The notes: a model not told the origin generated them from the sequence alone. DNA of 64,000 nt from Zerene cesonia (GCF_012273895.1 NC_052105.1:2666001-2730000), one strand, 5' to 3'. Numbered from the stretch's first letter, positions 42,966-57,869 are shown. Made by a program: numbers and translations.

Positions 42966-45900
42966 TCGGGATTTGAATATACTGAGTTCCTTTTTGTAAT
43001 TTGGATATAGGTGTAATAAATAAATAATAATAGTTATTGTGAATATAACTTTGTGAGCTGTTTATATTTTGCGTTAAATAATTACCCTACGTGACTACAC
43101 CATCTGTAGAAGTTCAAGCTTTATATTGACAAGTGATAAAATATTACGATGCTAATAAATGAAGCTATAAATGCTTCTTGCTCACACTTTGTATCATATT
43201 TGAATTTGCTGTTTCAGGAATACGTTCAATTATGTTATAAATATTTTATTTTAATGCACTTTAATAAACAATACTTATAATTTAGTACAACTTTTTTATG
43301 TACAATAGTTTTTATAATTAAAACAGCTATAGTATTTAAATTTCACTAGGCACTAAGCCATATAAATTCATAATAAATATAAAAAAGCAAGTTATTCGTT
43401 TTGATGGTTATTTTGTTTATGGAATGTACAAATGTTTGCATAGCAACATGAGCGGTTAAATTGTTATATTTTTCAACACAAATTCGGCAAAAAAATGCCA
43501 AAGAGCTATTTGCGCATGGAAAATAGCGGTGAAAAATTCCGAAATAACCAATCTTGTATAAATAATCCGAAAGCTTTACTGTGGCTGTAATGTTGTAAAA
43601 TAAACGCTCGTGGTCACGATAGCGGTGAGATAAATAGTGGGATACGGCTGCATGCCCTATGCACTTTGTCAGGACTTATAGATTACGGTTGAACAACTGC
43701 ATTTCTTATTACGTATTTGATGTGGTGGAATGTTGGATAGCAATGATGGTTTAATTTGTATTATGTAATTAAAACGTAGGAGTAGTTTAGTAGAAAGAAA
43801 GTGTTTAAATATTTGTATTTTCACTTATTACAATGTTTAATTTTATAAAAACACGTAGATTTTGTGAAGATTTTTTCCATTAATTTAATTCCAACGGCAA
43901 CATCGCAATTAAATCACGTTGACTTTAATAATTTAGTCCCGTATTTGTTTGCATATATTTATGATTTTAATATTTATTTATGACTGAAATCGTATAACTA
44001 AAAGCTTTATCCGAACAAAAGGTAATAAATTTTGTTTTAAAAAGCAGTGCTAAGAGCGTTTTAATTTTATGACTCACGTATTCACTACATCTCTTCTAGA
44101 TTGCTCTGTACACTGGAGATTTGCGGGTAGTATCTGCGGGATGTTCTCAATTCAACTCTATTTTTTGTGTTTGTAACCTCAGAAATTTCGACTGGGTGAA
44201 CAGATTTTGCTGATTCTTTTTTTATTTGACAGCTTTAGTGATTCTGATAACTTCCAAGCGGATCGATCAGTTTTTTTTTAAACATGAACTCAATGTTTTT
44301 GATTAAGCCATAATAAGTTTTTGGTTGATACAGTTTCTGACAATAGAAGTTTATATTCTCAATACGTGTGTTAATATTATTATTTCTATAGAAATTTACA
44401 AATGTAACCAAAGCTCAACAAACATAAATTGCGAACAATATCAAAATAATCAAATTCACCAAAAAATTCGTTACAACTTTCGTTTGCGAATACATTTTTC
44501 AAACACTAGCTTTGACAGTCGGGTAATAGATTAAAATTTCAGTTACACATTCAAATGTAAATTCAGGCAGGGCTTTAAAATCTACAGAATCCTTTATTCA
44601 TCAACAGACAACAGTCACAAAGGCAGTTGGATACGTTTGAAACATTTTCACCCAATAAATGGCACCAGAAGTTTGCATAAGGTCATGCATATGCAACAGT
44701 TTAGTACATAGAAGTGTGGCGGTATGTAAATGAACGAGGCTAGAGGAAAATAATCTTGCACAAATGGAGATGGGATAATTCTTATTGCCATTATTAGAAG
44801 GGAACGTAAGCGAGCAATTTGTGAGCACGATTTAGGTCAAGCTCGCACTAGGGTTAACTACAGCAGATAAAGGATAAGTGTTGGAAACTAATTATATTCA
44901 GATATTAAATTTAACAATCCGAAATTAACAACAAAAAAAAATGTTTTACCTAATGAACGGGTACTAAAACTATTCAGGCAAATACACGAATCTCCAAATA
45001 AGCTTTTAACTTCGTAGAGCCTCTGTAGCCCCATCAAAAGTGTAGCCAAGCAAGGTTAACACGATTTGTTTTACAAGTTGAACTAATTGTAAAGAACATT
45101 AGTGAGTCCAATTTTGTACGATTCGCTGCACTTAGAACGGGAAATAGCAAATGTACAAAGCTTTGTGAGATTTTTCAATTCAGCGAGATGTGGCACGCTA
45201 TCAAAACCTTGGAAATGCACGCTCCGGGTATCGTAATCGGGTAAAGCCATGTTTTCGAACTCAAACGTGGCTCTGATCACCTTTAGTCCGCTGTGATTCG
45301 AATTAAGCCGTTCGCCGCTATTCCCCAATTTCATATTTCAGCCACCGTAAACCTTTGGTATTTAAGCGATTATTGGATTTATATCGAATATATTTGGAGC
45401 AAAAAGTTGCCAGTCTATAAACATGATTTCGTGGTTGCGATGAAGGATCGAAACAACATATTTTATTCCTATGCCATGCATTGCAAAATGTTTAATATTT
45501 CAATATAACCTAAGATTGGTTTCTTCACATTATGATTAACGTTTGTAATAATTGCAACCCATTAAACATACACATTGATACTCTATTTAAATATAAATAA
45601 ACCATACCGATGAGCAGTAAATATATTTTTATACTGAAAACACTCTCTTTTACGCTAGTAGACTAAACTGTCAGAGCGGAAGAAAGTAAATGACGCTCGC
45701 TAAATGTATATAACAAAGGCAATCATTTACTTTCTTCTTATCGAGTCGGACTCGAAACGAACTAAAAAACTAAAAAATGCGCCAAATTTTCAATTTGCGA
45801 GATCCTCAGATCCTCACTTTGATGGTACAGGTTCCAGCAGACTATTAAAAGCCGTGGGTTCCCATTTTGGCATTTGAAATCCCTATACCACTCTATCGAG

Positions 45901-46885
45901 TTGCAAAATGCAATTTAGGGTATTTTTACTACGCCCATATTAAATTGTGAAAATGTTGAGGCTCACTGCATTATTGGCCATTGCTCCCGTAATGGCTTTT
46001 ATTGCGGTAATCACAGACACATCGATGTTCACATTTGCTTGTCGTTTCCCCAAAACACTCAACCTTCCTTTTATTCTGCCTTAATGGAGCCATGTAATAG
46101 GGTGTCATTTATACTAAGTATGTAGACTCGAGCTGTGAGAAGGATGAAGCGAAATTTTACTTTTTATTAAATTTCCTTTGCCGGCAGTATTAATTCTGTG
46201 ATTGTAAATAGGATAATATATAATTAGCCATATCTTCTAATGTAATAGTTTACAAAGATCTGTCCCTAGTTTTATGATACCTGATACAGTAATGGCCTCG
46301 TCCGTGATATATGTATATTTTTCAGTCCATTGCATTCAATGTCAAGTACATAAATGCGACAAAGATAAGGGCGTTGAAAAAACAAACTCTATATTTAAGC
46401 AAACACGTTTAAAAATGTATAATAACATTGAAATCAGGATCTATCTAAAAATTACTTTTACTGTAAGGTGTAAAAATGTATATAATCAGTACAGCCGATC
46501 CCTTGGTAATAAAATTAAAAGGAGTGGTGTTGCAAAATTTTCGCAAACACAGACTACCTCGGGGACTCAAAATATTACATGATAAGAGAGGAAATTTCCG
46601 CACGAACGGCGTTTGGGCTCACTAGCTCAAAGAAAATTTTACTTGCAATTGACACAAAAACCACAGAGTAAAAACGGTATTCTCGGATTAGTTAGGTTCA
46701 GGTTTGACAAAGGTATATCCTTTTTGGCAATGGTGATTCGAATTATTTGTTATGCACTGGTTTAACAAGGAGAAAACTATAAGATATCTTGACCGAATTG
46801 AAATGATATAAAATGAAACATGTTTGTTTAATGTTTATGTATGAATGTAAAGAAGTTATTTTAGCTATTAATTTTTATTTACTAA
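42966..46885. other. Gene-poor stretch
   Basis: AT-rich, no gene supported. GC-raised islands at about 44590-44860 and 45090-45440 stand out. The second holds an 83-codon minus-strand frame (45083-45334) of balanced composition that I cannot identify. A 15-bp inverted repeat lies at 45679-45693 and 45723-45737. Confidence 0.4.
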
Positions 46886-47040
46886 GTCTAGTATTTACTT
46901 GACTTTTCGTCCGCGGCTTTGGCCGCCTAGTCAAAGAAAAAACCTACACAGTTCTCGTTCTCGTGGGATTTCCTTGATAAAAATTTTCCTATATCCTTTC
47001 TCAGTTCTTAAGCTATCTTGGTACCAATGTACTTATTTAT
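46886..47040 (+). repeat. SINE-like repeat, 5' part
   Basis: 'cgtccgcggctttggccgcc' then 'cttaagctatcttggtacca' match the GC-rich end and interior of the common short repeat. Confidence 0.6.
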
Positions 47041-50000
47041 GAAATAGAATGCATTCGTAAATTTCGTAAAGAACAAGGAAATTTCTAATCAAGGTGATCT
47101 AGTTATTTAATAATAATAATTCAAGCTTAGAATTACAATACTGTTTTTGCTAAAGTGAAGCAAACTGTCTATTCCATACCTTAAGTTCTGCTCCGCAAAA
47201 TCAGCAGCTTAAGATTCAGTTCTTACGCTGAACACTGAAAACCTTATCGGGCTTTACACAGTTCTGTTTCTAATACGACATTTGCCACTACAAAAATCTT
47301 ATATGCTGGAATTATCTTAATTTCACGCAGTGTCTTAAACTACTTCGCTGTTTTGACGGCAATTTTATTAATTAAATTCATGCCAGAAGATTGTTTTTTT
47401 TTTGTATCAGTTGGGTTCGGGACTGGTTTAGATATAGATGTCGATTCAATATAGATTGGCTCCCAAAATGCAATTGAATTTTCACAGTATAGTTACAATT
47501 CAGAGAATATATGATGAGATTTTCTCGTGAATCAAGCTAAGAATCCTTTACATGATGACTCTATTTAATAAATATACAACACAGTATATGCTTATAATGA
47601 ATATCTAAAGAGGCAGATGAACACATTTCCATTCCTTTGTTTGAACGTAGTTAATTTTTGAGACGCGTTGATGGATTAAACAAACGACTAGTCTGTCAAA
47701 GGGAATCGGCTAATTTGATTTCGATGTTAGATCACCACAAGGGACTTACTAGCGATCAACCTGACGTCATAATCTTCCTAGTGGAGGCCCGTATAAGACG
47801 TTTCGATATATCTCTTGCACGGAATATAAGTGTAATTGTGTAGAATGTATTGTAGATAATAAAGGATTACTATGCTTTATATTTTCTTGAGAGACACAAA
47901 AAAGAAGCTACTAACAACTTTCAATAAAACATTTGCTTGAGCACAAAATATTCTTATGTACACATACGTTACGTTACGTATACGTTAAACGTATTGAAAT
48001 TTTTGAAGGCATTATTGGGAAGGGAAGATTCCCACTCATTATTATATGTAGAGGAACGTATGTGAGTTAAAATAATATATGTAAATACCTATTTGCAGCA
48101 AAAAATAACTCTCCCAGGCAATTGCCTGCATTGTTTTTCGCTTATTGAGAGACCTATACAAACTGGCAACTGAGAAGTAATAACCTGTATTTGATAATAT
48201 TATATTCTATTACGTTGTATAACAATATAGTGTAGCTAAGAAGGCTTCGAAACTTAACTAAATAAGGAAATATAAATAAAAAGAAAAATTAGTCAAGTTT
48301 ATAATAATTTACAAACGTCTAATCTTATAATTCCATTCCATAATCCCCGAATGCTTTTAGTCATAATGAGATGATTAAAAATTCTGGCTTCACTAATTGT
48401 TTAAGCGTTTAGGCGAGATTTTATTCAGAAGAGTAACCGCTTTTAATAAATTCCACAGTTAATAAAGGAAGTGTTTTCCTTCATTATTGAAGAAAATTAT
48501 CTTCTTCACACTGCATATAATCGGTCATCTAGTTTTTAATTTTCTGATAATTTTCGAAACAAAGGTTGCTTTTGTTTAAGAATCCCAATACATTATGATA
48601 AAACCCTTATATAATATAATTGTTCTTTGAAAAAAATTAATGGAAATTAATTAATTCAGGTGATATTATTATCAAATTTTCCTGGATACATTATAACGTA
48701 AATTGATATCAAATATTAATAAATCATGTTTATCAATTAAACCTTTTGGATAAATCAAAGGGTAAATAAATTATATGGCCGTGTGTGTTTCAGAATAACT
48801 ATTTTCAATTATCACTGCATAATTGTTTGCCCAATTAATTGAAAGCATGTCGAATGCATATTATTTAGTATTAATATTTTACAATAGATTCATTGAATAT
48901 TTTACCATGTTCACATTGTTTGACAGTCATTAATTGACTGCATTAAAGCGTTTGCGGAATAAATTATAGGAATTGGTTATTTTAAACGATTACTTAAAGG
49001 AAAACACGCTATATATTAAAACAATCAAGATATAATTTTAAACGAAACGATCATAAACTTTCAAGAGAAATATTATAATTAATTTGTATTTTTATGTATC
49101 TGATGTATTTATTACATCCATTTTTTATTATACGTATTTATTAATATATGGAAAAAAATTGTCAGCTGTTTGATTTATTACCTATTATATGTATAGTATT
49201 ATAATTATTTCAAATACCATAAAACGTTGACAGCTGTTTCCAACGAATAAAACTGCATTAAACGTATGTTATTAAATTTTCGGTTTTATTTATTTACTGA
49301 ACCGTAAAAATTCATGAAATACAATAATTTTACATGGTATCGTTTGTTTGCTGTTGGATTCGTTCAAGTAATTTTAATAAACGATGTGCTGGAACTATTT
49401 CGCTGCATTTTTATTCTTCAGCTTTTTACCCTGAGGCGCTTTTCCTTCATCAATAGCGTTTCACATTTCTGTGTCGATATTAATATTTTACCTACATTAA
49501 AGAATTTGTAGACGTAAATTTAATAACGAAGCGCGAAAATGTTTAAAAAGCCTCTAAATTTAGATTCTGTTGAATATTTTTTTAAAAATATGGAGCTTGG
49601 AAAATTAGTGTGTTAGAGAACAAAGAGCAAATGTAATGTACGTATATAAAACCATTAGTGGACATCTAGTGGGAATTTCCCAAGTAATCTTGAAAAAATA
49701 AAAAATGTGATTAAATGATGTTATAGGTATACAACATGTTTTAATTAAATACTTGGATTAAGCTAGTTCTTACGGTGGGTGGTTAATTAAGCAAAGTATT
49801 TAAAATAAATTATACAGAATTCAGAAACTCAACTAAAAAGTTGAAGTAATATATCTTGTTAAGCTTTCTAAGATATCGCGTAAAAGAATTCTGCGGTAAT
49901 GTTGATTAAAAGCGCCTTAAATATTTCAAGAAAATTCCGCACAGGCACAGATTATAATCTTCATATTTTGATTACGACATTCATTTGCGAGCTCTCACCT

Positions 50001-53000
50001 TTTATGTTTGAAACATTAATTTAAAAATATAATAAAAAGTAATTTGTAATCCTATGCTTCAATTAATATATATATATATATTTATCGACATTTCATCGAA
50101 GTTCATTTGTGTATTACAGTAGCTTGAAATTGTATTTTTGGAATCCAATTGCGGGACGTCGATTAATGAATAATTATGGAATTAAATGCATTCCAAAGTA
50201 ATGAATAATTATTTAAGTAGCAAGTGGATTAAATCGGATTTTTGCAGATTAAGTTTCATGATTAGTGGTGTAGATAGTTTTTCATTTAAACAAATGCCTA
50301 TAAATATATTTTGTGTTGATATATTTTGTATTCTGCTACGTAAGCCCTTCAAACATAGCGAAGAACATTTCCGAATATATCTTTTAAACAGAAAAAATAA
50401 TATCAAAATAGGTTCATCCGTTCGGAAGCTGAAACTTGGGGATCTCATCTAGGGGAGTATCGTAAAGGCCACACAACAATACAGTAATATGTAAATATAC
50501 ACTTAATTAGTGCGTGTATAGTATTTTATAATCTGTTATAGGGATGTGAAAATGTAATTGGATTCCCTTTATGTCATAAAGCAAAAAGTAGATGTACTCC
50601 GTAAATACGGAAAGATGGATCGTATAGCGTTTGCATTATAGAAGGATGGAATTTTATCGTACTTTTATGCAGAATTGCCATCACATTCTTCGTTATCCGG
50701 GTGGAAAAATATTTGGAAGGCAACAACAATTTTATCTAAGCTTCTATGAAATAATATCATTTTGCTGTGTAATCACTGAAACCCATAATTGTCTACGATT
50801 TTCATACTAACTTCAAAGCATAATTTTATAAAGATGATATTTGCATCAATGAACAGACTCCATATAAATTTGTTATGGAAACAAAAGATTTGAGTTAAGA
50901 TCAGACGTAAGTCACACAGTCATGAAATATTCAAACAATTCGAGTATCCTCTCAATTTACCCACAGTATTTATTCAACAGTGACGTTATTTTATCAATAT
51001 TGAATTAGAGATTTCTAGACGAGACGTGACTGGAAATACAAATCGGTTTTTCTTTAATAAATTGTCGTATGAGATTCCTTCACGTCATTATGAGAGCCCT
51101 TTAACAAAATTGTTCGCACAGAAATAGGTACACATTCTGAGTGATTTGAAGTGATTCTTCACATACGTTTAAATTCGATTCGTTTTTTTCGGTATCTATT
51201 TGGATATTGTCTATTTACAACATTTAGCGTTTGTTTCTCGTGATGTGAGATTTTTAATTAAACAAGCCTAACATCTGTTAATATATGAGGTTGTCACTAA
51301 AAAATTTATCTATAAATATACGCTATACATTAATTTTTGACTTTGATAAGATATGAATCTAATAAATCTTACGCAGAAATGTCAATTTAACAATCTCCCT
51401 TTGTTTTTCTGTGTAAATAATGTAAAAGAGAGAAAAAGAATTGATGATTTTGTCACGATTTTATTGAAAAGCCGACTTGAAAAAGCTAATAGACATACAT
51501 TCTGTTCAACAATCCATTGCAAAATATCACCGAATATTGATTAATTTTTTTAGTTTGTAACACATCAATCTGAACTAATAAACAAAAACTTGTAAATATT
51601 GGCGAGTAACACACGAGTTTGAGCAATACATCACTTTGTTATTTGTTTAGTTGCTTGACGTTGATGAATGAACTGAAGGGGTTCCATTGCGTCAGAAACC
51701 TGGCTTAAGGTTCCCTATGTGTATCCAAGAGTTGTCCACGATGAAGATTAATTATGCGTTTAATTAAGTCCACAATCTTATTGTGAGTAACATTTTCAAA
51801 CAATTTCACTCTTTCGATATGAAAGCGCGAGGTCTTATTTTCATTAATTTTTATGTTGTGTATGATACAGTAATAGATCAGGTTGAATTATCGTTCCCGG
51901 TTCTAATCAATAAATCATAGATGTAACCATACGAATAAACAAAAAAATTATTAGACTAAATACATATGCCTACAACTAATAGATAGGTTATTAATTATTA
52001 AAAATATTACCATTATATAAAAATTATATCTATGTGTAAAAACTTGTAGAAACATAACTTGTGTCGTAAAATCACATCTTTGGCGGATTGGGAAGGGGAT
52101 TATTGTGAAACAATTTTTTTATTTTAATGCTAAATGAGATTAAAAGATTAAAGACGTTTAAAATCAAGAAATCAATCTATTCGCTAGAAACTTAAGAATA
52201 TTCTCAAAACACGACCGGAGGTTTTTAATTTATAGCACTTTTTTTTAGTGTAGATAAATGTCTCATTAGTTTTTTCTTCACATTAATAAGCTTTCTAATT
52301 ATAGATCTAATGATATTTTTTATCTACCAACTGTTTTAACAAACAATTTGAAATTAGTATTCAAGCATCTCCAAATGCTTACAAAACCTTTTAATTGTTT
52401 AAAATAATGAAGGAAGTATTGGAAGTTTAATTAAAATGCTGATTGAGGGCAACATTTGTCGCTTTCATCTAATTGAAAAACTAAAAACAGCCTGTTTAGA
52501 TTCCATTTCCCCAATTTCAAAGAAACTCGTTTGAGCACGTAGCTTATTATTTATTCGTCAATACGAAGTATTTCACCATTTCAAGCTTGCAACAATGTGT
52601 TTTACGAAGGAAACTAATTACTTAATCATAAAATGTCTTTTTGCATTACCTTTATATAAAATCTGTGTAATATTATTTTATATAATTTAATATAAATTTT
52701 AAGTTTTTGGTTTTTTAATAATATAGCAAAAGGTTTAATTTACTTATATATTTTACAGCATTGTTATGACTAACTTTTTATTACTAAAACCTAGCTAAAT
52801 ACAATTAATCTAATATGAAATATATCATTCAAGAAGTTTTAGATGTACATAAGATAAATTCCATTATAACGTTGTATTCATAATAAAGCATCTAAACATA
52901 AAAACCGATTAAATATAAACAACATCAATCCTTAATCAAGCTATAAATATTTCCACAACACAGGCACTGCTTTCGCTAGTGTACCTCGAAGTCGCTTTAT

Positions 53001-53490
53001 TGTAACGGTTTTTACCCATAAACAACATACACGTCAGATGCAGACCCGTTAAGCTGAATTGATGGTTCACTCCATCGACAATGAAATGGTCCTTCAAAAC
53101 GAACGACCTTTGGTCACTAAGTTAGCTTCACGATTCATTAACCAAAAGGAGGCATTTTACTGAAAATTCCCGAACGAAACGTGAAACGAAATCTAAAAGC
53201 ACGAAATCGTCGACTGAGATCCCTTTGATGTTGACTTGGTCGAGTTTATATAAAACTAAACGCTCTCTGATATCTCTTCGTTGCCGAATAATTTAAAACG
53301 ACAGAAACTGTTCCTATTATAAGGAAAGATGTCTTAGTAATTGAGTTAACAAGCCTTCGCAAAATATATTATTTAAACAATCAGATTGATTATGATTTCC
53401 CTGTTCAAAGTCCGTAAATACCTAGTCTTGCCATAAATATTGTAATAAAGAAAAAAGAAAATTGTTAACTGCAAATAACATTTATTACTT
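47041..53490. other. Gene-poor stretch
   Basis: About 6.4 kb of AT-rich sequence. The open frames are short, hydrophobic or low-complexity and show no family motif. A short (TA)n run is at 50065-50080. No gene or transposon recognised. Confidence 0.45.
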
Positions 53491-54490
53491 NNNNNNNNNN
53501 NNNNNNNNNNNNNNNNNNNNNNNNNNNNNNNNNNNNNNNNNNNNNNNNNNNNNNNNNNNNNNNNNNNNNNNNNNNNNNNNNNNNNNNNNNNNNNNNNNNN
53601 NNNNNNNNNNNNNNNNNNNNNNNNNNNNNNNNNNNNNNNNNNNNNNNNNNNNNNNNNNNNNNNNNNNNNNNNNNNNNNNNNNNNNNNNNNNNNNNNNNNN
53701 NNNNNNNNNNNNNNNNNNNNNNNNNNNNNNNNNNNNNNNNNNNNNNNNNNNNNNNNNNNNNNNNNNNNNNNNNNNNNNNNNNNNNNNNNNNNNNNNNNNN
53801 NNNNNNNNNNNNNNNNNNNNNNNNNNNNNNNNNNNNNNNNNNNNNNNNNNNNNNNNNNNNNNNNNNNNNNNNNNNNNNNNNNNNNNNNNNNNNNNNNNNN
53901 NNNNNNNNNNNNNNNNNNNNNNNNNNNNNNNNNNNNNNNNNNNNNNNNNNNNNNNNNNNNNNNNNNNNNNNNNNNNNNNNNNNNNNNNNNNNNNNNNNNN
54001 NNNNNNNNNNNNNNNNNNNNNNNNNNNNNNNNNNNNNNNNNNNNNNNNNNNNNNNNNNNNNNNNNNNNNNNNNNNNNNNNNNNNNNNNNNNNNNNNNNNN
54101 NNNNNNNNNNNNNNNNNNNNNNNNNNNNNNNNNNNNNNNNNNNNNNNNNNNNNNNNNNNNNNNNNNNNNNNNNNNNNNNNNNNNNNNNNNNNNNNNNNNN
54201 NNNNNNNNNNNNNNNNNNNNNNNNNNNNNNNNNNNNNNNNNNNNNNNNNNNNNNNNNNNNNNNNNNNNNNNNNNNNNNNNNNNNNNNNNNNNNNNNNNNN
54301 NNNNNNNNNNNNNNNNNNNNNNNNNNNNNNNNNNNNNNNNNNNNNNNNNNNNNNNNNNNNNNNNNNNNNNNNNNNNNNNNNNNNNNNNNNNNNNNNNNNN
54401 NNNNNNNNNNNNNNNNNNNNNNNNNNNNNNNNNNNNNNNNNNNNNNNNNNNNNNNNNNNNNNNNNNNNNNNNNNNNNNNNNNNNNNNNNN
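53491..54490. other. Assembly gap, exactly 1000 N
   Basis: Placeholder-sized gap. The apparent long frames across it are artefacts. Confidence 0.99.
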
Positions 54491-55989
54491 GACAGATTCG
54501 AAATTCAAATGTAATATTTTTTTATAATTAAGTGTAACAGTATTTATGGCCAGACTAAGTACATAGTTTGATAGACAATAAGACGACAGTTTTTCTAAAG
54601 AAAACTAGTCAAGATTTCAGACATATAAATGATCACATTTTATCTTCAATATATTCCATTGATAAAATTCATATTCAGTGAAAGCGATCAGCCATAACAT
54701 GGTGACACAAATACAGCCGCCTATAACTGTGTATTAAAGGGGCTTAACCCAGAATTGTGAGCTGCGAATAATGGCTAAAGAATGGCGGAAAGGACAATAT
54801 CTTTAAAATACTCTGAAAGAGTCATAACTTCAGCCATTCGACGCAGTTATGTGAGATACGTGCGACGAGGAAAACTTAATTTAAAAAACATTTCATCACG
54901 TATACCTAGACCAGAAAGCGATAAGTGAATTTTTTGCAATAAGTGCCTTTTTCCAGTTGTGGAACCTATTCAAGCGATAGAAGTAAGAATTGTTCCAAAT
55001 CATAGTGGATGTTTTAGAATCCCACTAATGATGCTATAAATTCGAAAATGTGTTTTTATTCGTTTGTGTGACATTCTTTCACGTTGCAACTATTTTATAA
55101 TATGTGTTTGTGTCGCGACATAATAAGAAGGCTGGTGAAAAACATAGGCTACTTTATTATTATTTTACCGCAGTCAAATATGTAATTCCCATGACAACAT
55201 CTTAGTGGAAATTAGTATAGCATAACAAAAATAATCATTTTTTAATTTCGCTAATTTCTTGGTTTTGTTAATAGAAATAAGGAATATAAAAAAATATATA
55301 ATTTTTAATATGGTTGTTTGTAAAAACATATCGACTCGATCAATATTCGGAGACGGTTCTGTCTGTAGATAGCTGTAATTTGTTGTAAAGATCGTGCTAA
55401 TAATAGAGTAAACTAAAAATTCAATTAGTCGCGTTGAGCCTAGATTTCTTTCTGGGATCTTTTCAATTACGAGAACATTTTCATTTCCATACTTTGTGAA
55501 TATTATTATAAAAGATGGATCGAACTAGTATAACAAAACTATTTATTAAAGAATATAAAAAATCCGCAGTAAAATTCCGTATTTTTATTATCTATTTATC
55601 TTCATGGAATAACGTTACTAAGTTTTAAATTTCCCTTCGAAGTATCAAGGAGATAAACAACGAGATTAAGCTAGAAAAATGGATCCCGTCGTTCTGTTCA
55701 GTAATATTGCCTTTGAGAGTAATAACCTTGGCAGTTTTACCGAAAATTGGCACAAAAATATTGTTCCCGGCACTAATATTATCATAATATTGCGAAGTTT
55801 ATCGTTTGTACTCATTTTTTCTTATGACGATTTTGATGTTATTTTCGTATGACCGCACTTATTTGACTTGTTTAAGAAGTGATTATGCCACATTTTATAA
55901 GAAACAACAACCTATTGTATATTTAAGAATAATAACCTTAATAATCTACCGTAATAAACCACCTTAACAAGTAATTATTTTAACGAAAA
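54491..55989. other. Gene-poor stretch
   Basis: AT-rich sequence with a slightly GC-richer patch at 54700-54880. A weak short-repeat remnant is near 55040-55110 ('cattctttcacgttgcaac'). No gene supported. Confidence 0.4.
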
Positions 55990-56135
55990 TCTTACATCTA
56001 ATTTAAAGGTCACGGGTGGTACCAGCGTTCAAAAAAGAATCCTCAAAATCGGTTCGGTAAAAATTTAGAGATACAAATACAAAAATACAGTCGAATTAGG
56101 AACGTCCTTCTTTTTGAAGTCGGTTAACAAACAAA
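55990..56135 (+). repeat. Interspersed repeat ending '...gaagtcggtta'
   Basis: 'tcctcaaaatcggttcggta', 'cagtcgaattaggaacgtcc' and 'tttttgaagtcggttaac' form a familiar lepidopteran repeat end; same family as 42730-42965, other orientation. Confidence 0.6.
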
Positions 56136-56289
56136 TTAAGCATGTACCGTAATATAAGTTTAACTATCATTCACCGATGTATAGTTGATTTTTTTAATTG
56201 TCTGTTTTCGATAACCGCGATGAACAGCCAAGCTATTTAAATAACAAAACGGTAGGTACATTATATATCTATTTTACAAGTTTATTTAT

Positions 56290-56562
56290 CTATCCTTTTT
56301 AAATATATAAAACTGGGAGTTGACTGACCGACCGATTCATCAAAGCACAGTTCAAACTACTGTACCTCCAATTTAACTTGCAAAGACATAGGTATAACAT
56401 AGATGCACTATGATATAGGCTAACTAAGAAAGGATTCTGATTAATCAATTTATTTTTGGATTAATTCTCCCCCACTCCAGGGTTGAAATGGGAGAGGAAA
56501 AATTGTATCATGATAATTATATTCTTCACGAGAGCGGAGATGCGGGCAGCAGCTAGTATAAA
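56290..56562 (-). repeat. Interspersed short repeat
   Basis: Starts around 'aaaactgggagttgactgac' and ends with the GC-rich 'gatgcgggcagcagctagta'. Layout matches the other short repeats. Confidence 0.55.
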
Positions 56563-57060
56563 GGTAGTAAAATTATTAGTAACTGCAGCGTTCATATTAT
56601 ACAACTTACTCACTATTGTTTCATACATTTATGTGTTTGATTTTCATACAATCGAGTAAATTCCGAGATAGTCGTGAACAATTAATTTGTATTCTACGTA
56701 GGTTTATTTGGCTTCCTCTAATGGTTGCTGTAACATTCCATTTGTGAACCAGCTATGTTTACCATTCCTGCCATTGTGATATAAATAGCAAAATTAACTA
56801 GAACATTGGCAGTTTTGACATCACCGCTAGTTGAGTCAACATGAACTCTTTGACCAACTAAAATTTAATTATAAAGCTGCTGAATGATGTACTATATTGT
56901 TTAAACATTCATAGTTCGAGTCTGTTAGCTGTGAGAACTTCAATTAATATGGGTCACAACTGAAATGTAGATATACATGTACATGTTACATATAAAAACT
57001 GTTCAATCATTTTTGAATGATAAGTGGTGTAACTAAACTAATTTGAAATAAATTTGAAGA
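56563..57060. other. Non-coding, no feature recognised
   Basis: AT-rich with nothing I can name. Confidence 0.4.
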
Positions 57061-57064
57061 ACTC

Positions 57065-57112
57065 TTAATTAAATCGCCTCGGGTGGAGACGGGACCAGCA
57101 GCTAGTTTTAAA
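57065..57112 (-). repeat. Short repeat end fragment
   Basis: 'cgcctcgggtggagacggga' followed by 'ccagcagctagt' is the GC-rich end of a short repeat. Confidence 0.45.
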
Positions 57113-57337
57113 TTGACAAAATGTTGCCATATAATCATCTATCAATTTGTTTGTGATATTATGTTCAGACTCCTTTCTCGTAATAAACATCAATAGGCTA
57201 TCATTATCGACATTTCAAAGAAGACGATGCTATTGTGTGCCGTTATTTATGATACAAAAAATTACTATAATTACTATTTGGAATGCTTATCCTACTGAAA
57301 ATATAAATATTGTATATATAAACTACTAAAACGGTTA

Positions 57338-57514
57338 AAACGGTGAAGGAAAACATCGTGAGGAAACCGGTTTTTTCAAGAATCTAAAAGTTCGACGACA
57401 TGTGACATTTGCTAACCCGCACTTGGCCAGCGTGGTGGATTATGGCCTGAACCCTCGCAAGAGGCCTAAGGCCCCAGCAGTGGGAACATATATGGGCTGA
57501 TGATGATGATGAAA
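57338..57514 (+). mobile_element. RTE-like LINE 3' tail
   Basis: 'acggtgaaggaaaacatcgt', 'gaggaaaccgg', 'ggcctaaggccccagcagtg' and 'ggctgatgatgatgatg' are the standard 3' end of RTE elements in Lepidoptera, with a (GAT)n tail. No coding part remains: a 5'-truncated dead copy. Confidence 0.8.
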
Positions 57515-57869
57515 CTATGATGCTTTACATCATTATCAAAATAAGAACTATAGAAAATATTATTATTAATATTCATTAAGGAAAGCCAACAGCTTTTAAC
57601 ACTAATACAATAACATAAAAATATATATAAAATTATGAATTAATACATATACAAGTGCAAAAACTACAGGCTAACACCACATGCTGTACAAAATAGAAAC
57701 CATTTTGAAAATTAATTTAAAATATCAAACACACAATTTGAAAAATAAGAATATACATGTAAGCAATTTTATTAACGGAAGACTACACAGATTAAACAAT
57801 TACACAAATACACAAAACGAGTACAAGATGATTTTAAAAACATAGTTACACATTATTAATCCCTAAGAG
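57515..57869. other. Non-coding, no feature recognised
   Basis: AT-rich sequence between two retrotransposon tails. Confidence 0.4.

Noticed and set aside
50186..50452. Overlapping open frames of 88 and 79 codons on opposite strands
   Set aside because: AT-rich composition, no recognisable motif and no splice or promoter context; likely chance.
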